In this document: positions 54,423-63,400 of the stretch, piece by piece
Layout: every line of letters starts with the position of its first letter
How positions within the stretch are numbered: position 1 is the first letter of the stretch
DNA from: Planctomycetaceae bacterium
GTDB taxonomy: Bacteria; Planctomycetota; Planctomycetia; Pirellulales; Pirellulaceae
Direction of reading: 5' to 3'
Assembly (NCBI GenBank): GCA_002717145.1
Contig: PBCP01000013.1
Span: 1-64,000, forward strand
Length of the DNA stretch: 64,000 nt
Translations under genes and position numbers: made by a program
Notes under the pieces: model-generated
What the model saw: the letters and a program-made list of their open reading frames with translations, nothing else
Database searches by the model: none
What the model was told of the DNA's origin: nothing

Positions 54423-55910
54423 TTAGTTTGTTTCACCAGTTTCTTTGCTTTGAGCCAGAATTTTCTGAAGTTGTTTTACAATTTCAGGATGTTGTTGCCA
54501 GAGATTCTTGGTTTCGGAAAGATCATCATCCAGATTGAAGAGTTGTCCCGTAGGACCACCATCTTCAGGCTTAATATCACGCGGTTGAGTGAACCCACCA
54601 CTGCCAAGGCCTGTAATTAGTTTCCATGGCCCCATTCGTACACCATAGTATTTTGAATTGTTACTGGTGATAAGAGTATTACGACGCGGCTGGTCTAGAT
54701 TGGGTTTAGTGAGTAATGCTGCCTGGTTAATACTGTCTTGAGCTTGATTGTCAGGAATTGATTGCCCAGTCAACGCAGCCATGGTTGCCAACATGTCGGT
54801 ATGACAAATCAGGTGTTTGTTTATCGACCCGGCAGGAGTTTGGCTGGGCCATCGCACAATAAAGGGGACTCGATGTCCACCTTCATAAGAATCTGCTTTC
54901 ATCCCTCGTAACGGTCCAGTGCTACTATGCCCAAGTCGCTGAGTATCAGCCTCATACCAAACTGGCCCGTTATCACTGGTGAAAACAATGAGTGTGTTTT
55001 TGGCCAATTTGTGTTGATTCAGGCGTTTCATAATTTGCCCGACCATATCGTCGACCATCATGACAAAATCACCGTACATACTGGCATTGCTTTTGCCGGT
55101 AAATTTGCGACTGGGAAGCCAAGGTGTATGTGGAGCCGGCAGCGGCAGATAGAGAAAGAAAGGTTGTCGGGAATCCTCGGACTGCTCCGCCGCTATATCC
55201 AAAAAGAAGAGTGTTTTATCTGTAAGCTTCGGCAGTACCTCGGCATGAACAAAACCCGGAGCAACTCGTCCCTTTCGCCAGAATGCTCCCTGGATTTTCG
55301 TCCACCCATCACTGAAATTGTCACCAATAGATTCTGTAGGTGGTGCAATGGGGTGTCGGTTTTGGATCCAGTAATATGGAGGGATGTCGAGCGACGCCGG
55401 AATGCCAAAAAAGTAGTCAAAGCCTCTGTCTATCGGGCCACCATGCAGACCTTCTGAATAGTCCTGCTTGTCTTTACCCCCGACAAATCCAAGGTGCCAT
55501 TTCCCCAACATTGCAGTGTAATAGCCCGCATCTTGAAGCATTTCAGGGAGTGTTAGCTGACCTTCCTTAATGCATGGCTCGGTTCGTTCCTTCAATGTTG
55601 TCCTAAAAGGATATTGTCCGGTTAACAGCCCATAACGAGTTTGTACGCATAGTCCGGCAGGAGCATGAGCGTCGGTAAATCTCATACCCTGTTTGGCTAG
55701 CTGATTCAGGTTTGGTGTATCTATTTTTGATTCATGGTTATAGGCCTGAATGTCGCCGTAACCCATATCATCTGCCATGATGAAGATGATGTTAGGCTTG
55801 AGTCCTGAGTCGTCTGCTAGGAGACTAGCAGGGGAGGTCGATAAGAAACCGATGCCGAATGTGAGCAGCAGTAGAGTACGGGCCAAAAACTGATTCATAA
55901 AATAATCCAT
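54423..55910 (-). CDS. Secreted sulfatase with unusual CVQTR active site
   Basis: A 495-residue exported sulfatase. After the signal (about 1-32) come IMADDMGYGD near 44 and the formylglycine site, here CVQTR (Cys88-Arg92) instead of the usual CxPxR or CxAxR. GKWHLG near 137 and the metal-site TSDNGPVW near 311 are intact. The Gln at the third position could affect recognition by the formylglycine-generating enzyme. It hydrolyses a sulfate ester, probably on a polysaccharide. It lies two bases after the TPR lipoprotein gene stop. Confidence 0.88.
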   Translation of the reverse strand: MDYFMNQFLARTLLLLTFGIGFLSTSPASLLADDSGLKPNIIFIMADDMGYGDIQAYNHESKIDTPNLNQLAKQGMRFTDAHAPAGLCVQTRYGLLTGQYPFRTTLKERTEPCIKEGQLTLPEMLQDAGYYTAMLGKWHLGFVGGKDKQDYSEGLHGGPIDRGFDYFFGIPASLDIPPYYWIQNRHPIAPPTESIGDNFSDGWTKIQGAFWRKGRVAPGFVHAEVLPKLTDKTLFFLDIAAEQSEDSRQPFFLYLPLPAPHTPWLPSRKFTGKSNASMYGDFVMMVDDMVGQIMKRLNQHKLAKNTLIVFTSDNGPVWYEADTQRLGHSSTGPLRGMKADSYEGGHRVPFIVRWPSQTPAGSINKHLICHTDMLATMAALTGQSIPDNQAQDSINQAALLTKPNLDQPRRNTLITSNNSKYYGVRMGPWKLITGLGSGGFTQPRDIKPEDGGPTGQLFNLDDDLSETKNLWQQHPEIVKQLQKILAQSKETGETN

Positions 55911-55912
55911 GA

Positions 55913-57472
55913 TTAAAGATCTTCGTAATTGACGATGTGAGGAAGTTTGGAGTCGGAGTAACGCTCAAGGTTGAAAGGGTCCTTCAGGCTTCTCTCTGAG
56001 GCAGCAGCTTCCGAAAATTTACCTTCCCCGGCTAAGACGTAACCTTGAGCAACGACCTGAATATCAGACCCCAGTTTGCTCAAGAGGTTCGTGGCCAGAG
56101 TCAGATTGCGTGAGTCGTCGGGACTTGTAGCATAAGCGAATACGCCATAATAAGTCACGGCCTGCTCTTCCGGAAACAGCTGAAGTGCAGTTTCTAGTTG
56201 GTGCTGAGCTTCTTTGAACTGCTGATTCGCTAATTGGCAGTAGATCAATAATGTCATTGCCGGTTGATCTGCAGGGAAAAGATCAACAATATGTTGCAGA
56301 TGAGGAATCGCGGCGGCCTGATCATTGTTTTGTAGAAGTGTGTTGACGTAGGTTTGCCGGATTTCCCGGCTGTTAGGCTCGATTTCCACTGCCCGCTGTA
56401 AATGTGATAGCGCTGTATTCATATCACCATTCGAAAGTGCGATCAGTCCTAATCCGGTCATGGCCCGCGAGTGATCCGGAGCGATCGTCAGCGTGTTGTT
56501 GAAGTGTGTGGTTGCCGCTTGCAATAGCCCCATGCGAAATTTGGCCAGCCCCAGATTTAGATGTAGTGAAGGATCATTCGGAGCGTCTTTTAAGGCGTCG
56601 GTATAGAGTTTAATGGCGCGTGGATAGTCACCAGACAGGAAAAGAGCTGAATCACCACGAGCCCGTAGAGCTGCAGGTGAATCTCTCAGATCTTCGACAG
56701 ACTGCATAAGTTCGTCATGAACGGTCAATTCGATCGCGGCTTGTTCAAAAGCGGTTTTATGCAGCCGGGCCTGACGGTTGTTCCCGAGTTTGTTGTAGGC
56801 CATCATCAGGCTGTAATGTGTGTTTCGGGCATTAGGATTTAATTGCAATGCTTGCTGTAGGTGGACTAGTGACAATTCAGGGTCAGTAGTGATTGCAAGT
56901 TTTCCGAGGCTCCAGTGAACGATGGCACTGTTTCGACTTTGTAGAGCTTTTTCAAATGCCGCCTCGGCCTCTTGAGGCTGGTCGATGGATAGATAGGCGT
57001 TGCCCATAAAGTAGTGAATGGCGTGAAGCACATCCGGACGATTTGATTGTCGCGATACATAGATGGACTCGGCACGCTTTAAATGCGTAATCGCAGAGTG
57101 CGTGTTATCTGTATCAAGGTGGATTTGAGCCAGTAAGTAATTCCAGGAAAGGCTGTTGTCGGGATCCAGTAAAATGGCATTGTTGTAACACTTCGCTGCT
57201 TCGTCGAGAAAACTATAGGCGTGCAACAACTGCCCAACGGTTCCATACTCAGATGCGAGTTCACCCTTTGTTAATGGGAGTTCTTTTTCACCGGCTTGAA
57301 TTTGAATTAACGATGTACATGCTAAAGAGATCTTTTCATTGGCAACTTTATCCAGCTTACTTAGCTCCGGTAATGCAACGGGCTGTACGCCTGCTGGTAT
57401 GTCGTACGCTGATTGGTTACATCCCAAAAGTAACAACAGCGAAACAATTTGGGTAAACAGGACAATTCTCAC
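55913..57472 (-). CDS. TPR lipoprotein
   Basis: A 519-residue protein with lipobox LLGC at 15-18 (Cys18). The remainder is built from TPR units, for example AAKCYNNAILLDPDN and AITHLKRAESIY. The start is GTG, overlapping the stop of the ASPIC/UnbV gene by four bases. Planctomycetes often pair a TPR protein with an ASPIC/UnbV protein, suggesting a surface complex. Confidence 0.88.
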   Translation of the reverse strand: MRIVLFTQIVSLLLLLGCNQSAYDIPAGVQPVALPELSKLDKVANEKISLACTSLIQIQAGEKELPLTKGELASEYGTVGQLLHAYSFLDEAAKCYNNAILLDPDNSLSWNYLLAQIHLDTDNTHSAITHLKRAESIYVSRQSNRPDVLHAIHYFMGNAYLSIDQPQEAEAAFEKALQSRNSAIVHWSLGKLAITTDPELSLVHLQQALQLNPNARNTHYSLMMAYNKLGNNRQARLHKTAFEQAAIELTVHDELMQSVEDLRDSPAALRARGDSALFLSGDYPRAIKLYTDALKDAPNDPSLHLNLGLAKFRMGLLQAATTHFNNTLTIAPDHSRAMTGLGLIALSNGDMNTALSHLQRAVEIEPNSREIRQTYVNTLLQNNDQAAAIPHLQHIVDLFPADQPAMTLLIYCQLANQQFKEAQHQLETALQLFPEEQAVTYYGVFAYATSPDDSRNLTLATNLLSKLGSDIQVVAQGYVLAGEGKFSEAAASERSLKDPFNLERYSDSKLPHIVNYEDL

Positions 57473-59238
57473 TCCACTACCCCTTCGCCCTTTTTTAGAG
57501 TGACGTATTGATCAATCTGTATGTCTTTGAAAGTCTCTACCGAATCGTCAGACCAGTGGACACGTAACGTGACGTCATCTGCGTAATGACCGAGTCCGAA
57601 GATGACACGAGGGTCGTTGGTGGATAGATAGCTTCCATCGGTTCGGGGAGTGCGAATAAGTGTGTGATTGTCACCTAACTCTGCAACAATCCGGCATTGA
57701 AGTTTCGGAGTGCTTTGGTCAGCTGTCTGTAAGGATACACCAAGCCAATGGGCTTGAGATTTGACACGATTGAGAAACAGCCTGGCGGGGCCGCTATTAT
57801 TACTAATCAGAATATCACTAAAACCGTCGTTATCGAGGTCGCCAAAGGATGCACCTCGAGTGACTTCGAGGTGATCACATAATGCGCCAGCGACATCAGT
57901 TATGTTGTCGTAAGTTTTACCCGAAACATTTCTAAATAGCTGGTTACGCTCCTGAAGTGGATAGACTTCGCCAAGTCGTTGCCGTGCTTCAATGAAATTG
58001 GTTGCTCCATTGGCCATAAATAAGTCAAGCCACCCATCGTTGTCATAATCGAACCAGGCCGTACCAAAAGCTGTATAGCCGATACTTGGATTACCTAAAT
58101 GAAATTGGTCAGTTGCATCTTCAAAAAAACCGTCCCCTAAATTGAGGTAGACAGTATTGGTTTCTTCGGCCCAATGCCCAATCACCAGATCTTCATCACC
58201 ATCACCATCAATATCAGCAGCATCGACGCCCATACTACCTTCGGCAAGACCGTTGATATTACAGGCACATCCGCGAATTAATGCTTCGTCCTCAAATGTT
58301 GAGTCCTGCTGATTTATCCAGAGATGATTATGACCGGCGTCATTGGCAACATAGATATCCGGCCACAGATCGTTATTAAAATCGCGTATCAGCACTCCTA
58401 AACCAGCATCTTGCTTCTGAGCGATGCCTGATAGGGCTGAGATATCCTTAAACGTCCCGTCCTTTTGGTTTAGATAGAGCCGATCAGGTTCGGGAGCCCC
58501 ACTTTTGGGACCACAGTAGCCGATCGCGCCGCTTGGTAGGTAGCAGGGACGGTGAGTGTCATAACCAAATGTAATGTAATTACTTACAAAAAGATCGTCC
58601 CAGCCGTCTTTGTTAATATCGACAAAGGCTGCGCTAGTACCCCATTGTGGTGATGCTACTCCGGCGACATCGGTGATGTCTGAAAAAGTACCATCACCGT
58701 TGTTTTTTAGCAGTTGGTTTTTACCCCAGTTGGTTACATACAGATCAATCCAGCCATCCTTGTTAAAGTCTGTCACTGCGGCTCCCATACCGTAACCCAA
58801 GGCATTGATTCCAGATTCCTCCGTTACATTCACAAAGTTGAGCGTCGCTTGCCCAGCCTCGTTAATGGTCAGATCATTGCGATACAGTTGGTCCCGGGGT
58901 GCAGCCTTCGGCGGGTATATGGAGTCTTCTACAGAAGTGTCTTTTCCCATTAAAGCGCCTTGGATCAGATAGATGTCCAAGTCGCCATCGTTGTCGTAAT
59001 CGAAAAGAACGGTACCGCTTCCCATTAGTTCCGGTAGAAACAACCCACCCGTCATACCGTTGTAGTGGGTGAAATTCAGTCCGACATCGGACGTGACATC
59101 ATCGAATGGCTGAGCGTCCGATGGAATTGGATTTACGGACTCTGTTTTAGGATGCGATGAATCGCTAATGACCGGAGTCTGTTTTTCCCCACACCCAATG
59201 GCAAAAAGTAACGGTAGTAAGTAGCAGAAAGACCTCAT
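57469..59238 (-). CDS. ASPIC/UnbV and VCBS/FG-GAP repeat lipoprotein
   Basis: A 589-residue protein from the ATG at 59238, which begins the lipoprotein signal ending in LFAIGC; the frame extends 19 codons further without a better start. Repeated calcium-binding-like units of the FG-GAP/VCBS type (DYDNDGDLD, DFNKDGWIDLY, DIDGDGDEDL) suggest a beta-propeller. The C-terminal 100 residues match ASPIC/UnbV. Function is unknown; surface binding is likely. It is coupled to the TPR lipoprotein. Confidence 0.88.
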   Translation of the reverse strand: MRSFCYLLPLLFAIGCGEKQTPVISDSSHPKTESVNPIPSDAQPFDDVTSDVGLNFTHYNGMTGGLFLPELMGSGTVLFDYDNDGDLDIYLIQGALMGKDTSVEDSIYPPKAAPRDQLYRNDLTINEAGQATLNFVNVTEESGINALGYGMGAAVTDFNKDGWIDLYVTNWGKNQLLKNNGDGTFSDITDVAGVASPQWGTSAAFVDINKDGWDDLFVSNYITFGYDTHRPCYLPSGAIGYCGPKSGAPEPDRLYLNQKDGTFKDISALSGIAQKQDAGLGVLIRDFNNDLWPDIYVANDAGHNHLWINQQDSTFEDEALIRGCACNINGLAEGSMGVDAADIDGDGDEDLVIGHWAEETNTVYLNLGDGFFEDATDQFHLGNPSIGYTAFGTAWFDYDNDGWLDLFMANGATNFIEARQRLGEVYPLQERNQLFRNVSGKTYDNITDVAGALCDHLEVTRGASFGDLDNDGFSDILISNNSGPARLFLNRVKSQAHWLGVSLQTADQSTPKLQCRIVAELGDNHTLIRTPRTDGSYLSTNDPRVIFGLGHYADDVTLRVHWSDDSVETFKDIQIDQYVTLKKGEGVVE

Positions 59239-59312
59239 GCAGTTCTTATACTCGCCACCGTTTGGGATGTAAAGATAGACAATAACATGTGTCAAAATCT
59301 AAACGACCGGCT

Positions 59313-60239
59313 TTATTCAAACTTGGATTTGATCGCGATGCTAATGTCAAGTTCGGCTGGAATTTCCATGCCCTGAATCGCGAGTTTAATTTCACCCTGT
59401 ACGTGTAGATCGAATTCGGAGTGGACAACCTGCTGTTTAGCAGAATCGAAGTAATAGGTTGTGGCTCCATTGACAATCTTCATGTCCGTGGCAGCAATGG
59501 TCGGGGCCCCCGGAGCCGGAGCATCCTGTTGAAACTCGACATCCGAATAGCTGACGGTGACCTTATGAAGACGGACACCATTTTTATTTTCCACACCCAT
59601 ATATTTGTTAGTCGCGGTGTGTGTGAATTTGGCACCCTGTCCCAGATCAGTCGATGTTTCCTTTTTCCAAATATCACCAGGCTTTACAGGGATCCCGTTG
59701 TATCCCTCGATCTCAGAATTTGCTCGATCTTTTAGTACCTGAGGATCAAGATCGGCTTGCAAAAGCGTCTTCCCCGGTTCAGCCAGCTCATCGAGGCCTT
59801 CTGCCTTTGTTTGAACCGAGATGACCTTTCCGTCTTTATTGAAGACTAATGTCGTTTCGCTCTTCGCCATAACTTCCATCACATCGACTAGGAAATCGGC
59901 TGCCGTACCCTGAGGTTTGGCTCCTTCTTTGGAGTCAAACTTTAACGTCACGCCGCCTGGCAGCGTTGTTTCATCAACCAGAGAATCAAAAGTTTCAACA
60001 ACTTTGATACTTCCGTCTGCAGCAGGCGTCGAAGTTTCCCGGTTGAGCACTGACATTCGCTTTTGGCCGGTGACTAATTCCTGACCTGCGACCTTGAGAG
60101 TCTGCGAAATCTCTATAGAGAGTAAGGCTTTTTGCTTACCGGGTTTGGGAGGTCCCGGTTTAATGACAATTTGTGCTGAAGCGACGTGCGTCAATAGCAC
60201 CACCATTGCCAGACTGATAAATTCTGTGGCAGTTTTCAT
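59313..60239 (-). CDS. Secreted protein of unknown function (DUF6263-like)
   Basis: A 308-residue exported protein. The ATG at 60239 begins a clear signal peptide (VASA-Q) and has AAAGGT upstream. The frame is open back to an ATG at 60356, itself placed four bases after GGAGGA, which would add 39 residues before the signal. The mature part is beta-rich with repeated Gly-Asp-Ile-Trp type turns and no known catalytic motif. DUF6263 is my recollection of the family and is uncertain. Confidence 0.65.
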   Translation of the reverse strand: MKTATEFISLAMVVLLTHVASAQIVIKPGPPKPGKQKALLSIEISQTLKVAGQELVTGQKRMSVLNRETSTPAADGSIKVVETFDSLVDETTLPGGVTLKFDSKEGAKPQGTAADFLVDVMEVMAKSETTLVFNKDGKVISVQTKAEGLDELAEPGKTLLQADLDPQVLKDRANSEIEGYNGIPVKPGDIWKKETSTDLGQGAKFTHTATNKYMGVENKNGVRLHKVTVSYSDVEFQQDAPAPGAPTIAATDMKIVNGATTYYFDSAKQQVVHSEFDLHVQGEIKLAIQGMEIPAELDISIAIKSKFE

Positions 60240-60352
60240 GGCACGACCTTTCTGTGGACGGTGTAGTTGGACTGTTGGATTATAAGTGATTCTGTAGAGA
60301 AGAGTAATGATTGGCGGTGAATTCCAAAAATGTCGAAAACGCTCATTCGTCT

Positions 60353-60374
60353 TCATAACATCCTCCTGTTATGA
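60353..60374 (-). promoter_or_regulatory. Hairpin with a Shine-Dalgarno sequence in its loop
   Basis: On the minus strand TCATAACA and TGTTATGA are perfect eight-base arms around a six-base loop GGAGGA. The 3' arm contains an in-frame ATG (60356) of the gene ending at 59313. In the other direction it lies about 60 bases before the cytochrome gene at 60433. Confidence 0.4.
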
Positions 60375-60432
60375 GATAATAAAAGCCCCCCTTAAGAAGC
60401 CTTCCACTATTCATTGGATAATCATTGGTACG

Positions 60433-63400
60433 ATGATGCGAGCGGTTAACAAAGCCTCATTTAGTTTGCTGGTCCTAATTCTGTTGTCCGGCATCCTCCA
60501 TGCCGAAGAGAAGCAGGATCCTGCTCAAATCGAATTTTTTGAAACTAAGATTCGGCCTGTTTTAGTACAGCATTGTTACTCATGTCACAGTCTCGAAAGT
60601 GATTCTGTCAAAGGGGGCTACTTGTTGGACAGTCGTAAAGCTATTCGTCAGGGTGGTGATTCCGGTGCGGGAATTGTCCCCGGTGAGCCGGAAGAAAGTC
60701 TGTTGCTCAGTGCGATGAAGTATGAGTCCTTTGAGATGCCTCCGAAGGGGAAATTGCCCGAGCAGGTCATCAAAGACTTTGAGACCTGGATTAAAAATGG
60801 TGCAGTGGATCCTCGCGAAGGTGGTCAGGTTATTATCCGTAGCTCTATAGACTATGCCAAGGCTGCTGAATTCTGGGCCTTTAAAAAGCCAGTGGCTCAT
60901 ACCGTGCCGGATGTGAAACAAGATCAATGGGTGAAAACGGAGATCGATCGTTTTGTGCTCGCGAAACTTGAATCCAATCTGATGCAGCCGGGAGCTGCTG
61001 CCGACAAACGAACATTGATTCGTCGCGCCTACTACGACCTAATAGGGCTACCTCCCACCCCGGAGCAGATACAGGTGTTTCTGAATGATCAGAGTTCAGA
61101 GGCTTTTTCGCGGGTGATCGATGAATTGCTGGCATCCGAACATTACGGGGAACGATGGGGTAGATACTGGCTTGATGTTGCACGGTACGGCGAAGATCAG
61201 GCTCATACATTTAAGGCCCGGAAATATCCCCGCGGATATCTATATCGTGACTGGGTCGTGCAGTCGTTTAACAAGGACATGCCGTATAACACGTTCGTAA
61301 AGTATCAGGTGGCAGGAGATCTGATTGAAGGCGGAGACCAGCACGAGCGAATTGCGGCTTTAGGGCTCTTTGCCTTGGGCCCGGTTTACTATGCCGAAAA
61401 TGTGGAGAAAGCAAAGGCCGCTGCAGATGAATGGGATGATCGGATTGACACGGTGAGTCGGGGAGTGCTTGGATTGACTGTATCCTGTGCTCGCTGTCAT
61501 GACCATAAGTATGACCCGATTTCAACAAGTGATTACTACGGACTCGCGGGTCTGTTCGCCAGTACTAACTACCAGGAACGACCTGTTGTGTCCGCTGAAG
61601 TGGTACAGAGTCGGAAAGCGAAAGATCAGGCGGTAAAAGATAAAGAGCTTGAGATTAACCGGGTATTGGTGGAAGTAGGCCGCGATTTGCGTCCCTCATT
61701 AACAAGTGAAATCCCCAAATACGTAGTCGCGTCTTTCAAATTTCTTGAACGTCGGAAAGTCGAAAACGACAACAAAAAGAACTATGCTGCTGTCTTAAAA
61801 GAGTCAGGCCTCAGTGAAACGTTGTTAAAACGCTGGGTTGCCTTGCTGCAAATGAAAAACAAAAGACAACGTTCAGAACACCCTCAGTTTGCTGCCTGGT
61901 TTGCCTGGGTTGACACTTTGCCCGGTGACAAAGATCAGTCCGCCGATGAAAGTCTGATCGCGAAAGCGACAGAATTGGGGGACGCCCTGCAGCAGCAGCT
62001 TGAATCTAAACTGGCGGATCGTGAGAAACTATTTAAGCTCTTTGGTGAAAATGTGGCATTTGTAAAGCAAGAAGATGTCGCCAAAGTTCGGCCAGGTGTT
62101 ATTCCGTTAGGCAATTTGTTTGATGATGGAAAAACAGTTCCCCTGGATGGAGCACTGGCATCAGACGCATTGGGTGCAGTGGCTGAACCCACCGACTTGG
62201 GGATTCTAAAGACAGCCTTTGGCTGGGGTGAACGGATTCATATCGGTCCTGAAATTGACTTTGACTTTGTGCATTTGGGGGCTGATACGAATGCGTATGG
62301 AAAAGTTACCAATGATGCCTGGCTGGACCGAAATGGCATCTCTACTCGGGGCCAGGGATATACCTCCGCAGGTAAGCGGGATGAGCAGGGTATCGGTATG
62401 CACTCCAATGCTTTGGTGACCTTTGATCTGGATGAAATTCGTAAGGCCGGATTACTACCTCAGGATCAGGCATTTCGATTCAAAGTTGACCGTGCGGGAT
62501 TGAATGATGATGTTCGCAACTCGAATGCCAGTGCTCATCTGGCCGTGATTATGTCCCGACCTCATAAAGATAAAAAGGTGATGGATGCGATTTTGGCCGG
62601 TTATGTGAATGGGCAAAAAATGCAGATAACCTACAGCGATTTCACCTATTACTTTACCGGAGTCATTCCACCAGAGGTGAAGGGTGACGGTCAGTTTTTC
62701 GAGATGGATCTTGAAGTGCCAGCTGAGGCCAGGTTTATAACACTAGTGACTACAGGTGCTGGTAATCCGAATGACAATACGATTAGTTCTGATCATGCCG
62801 TTTGGTCAGGTGTGCGATTGGAATTGGACCCATTACCAAACGAAGAAACGGCAGATGTAGAAATTAGCAAAGCGGATTTGATGAACGAAACGCTTCGCCA
62901 GGATGCAACGTTGCTGTCGCTAATGCTTTATGAGGAAGGACTGCTTGCTCTGCCACCCAACGAAGTGGAGGGGCGATTGGAAGGAACGCCTAAAGAGAGG
63001 ATTGTTACTCTTAGAGAAGACCACTCCCAGTTAAAAAAAGAAGCAGAAGCTATTCAGATTCTAAATGCTCACTCATTAACAGAGGGCAATGCACAGGATT
63101 TACCAATCTATCTGGCAGGCGATCCGGGTAAAAAAGGTGATATTGCAAAACGAGCAAACCTAGCCATTTTTACCGATGGAGAGAAAGTTCCCTATGAACC
63201 TCAAGGTAGCGGTCGTCTGGAATTTGCGAATTCCATTGCTTCCGACGACAACCCACTGACTGCCCGTGTGATGGTGAACCGTATTTGGGCCGGCCACTTT
63301 GGTAAAGGGTTAGTAGGGACACTGAGTAATTTCGGTACGCTAGGTGAACGGCCCACGCATCCACACTTACTGGACTATCTGGCAGTGGAATTTATGAAAA

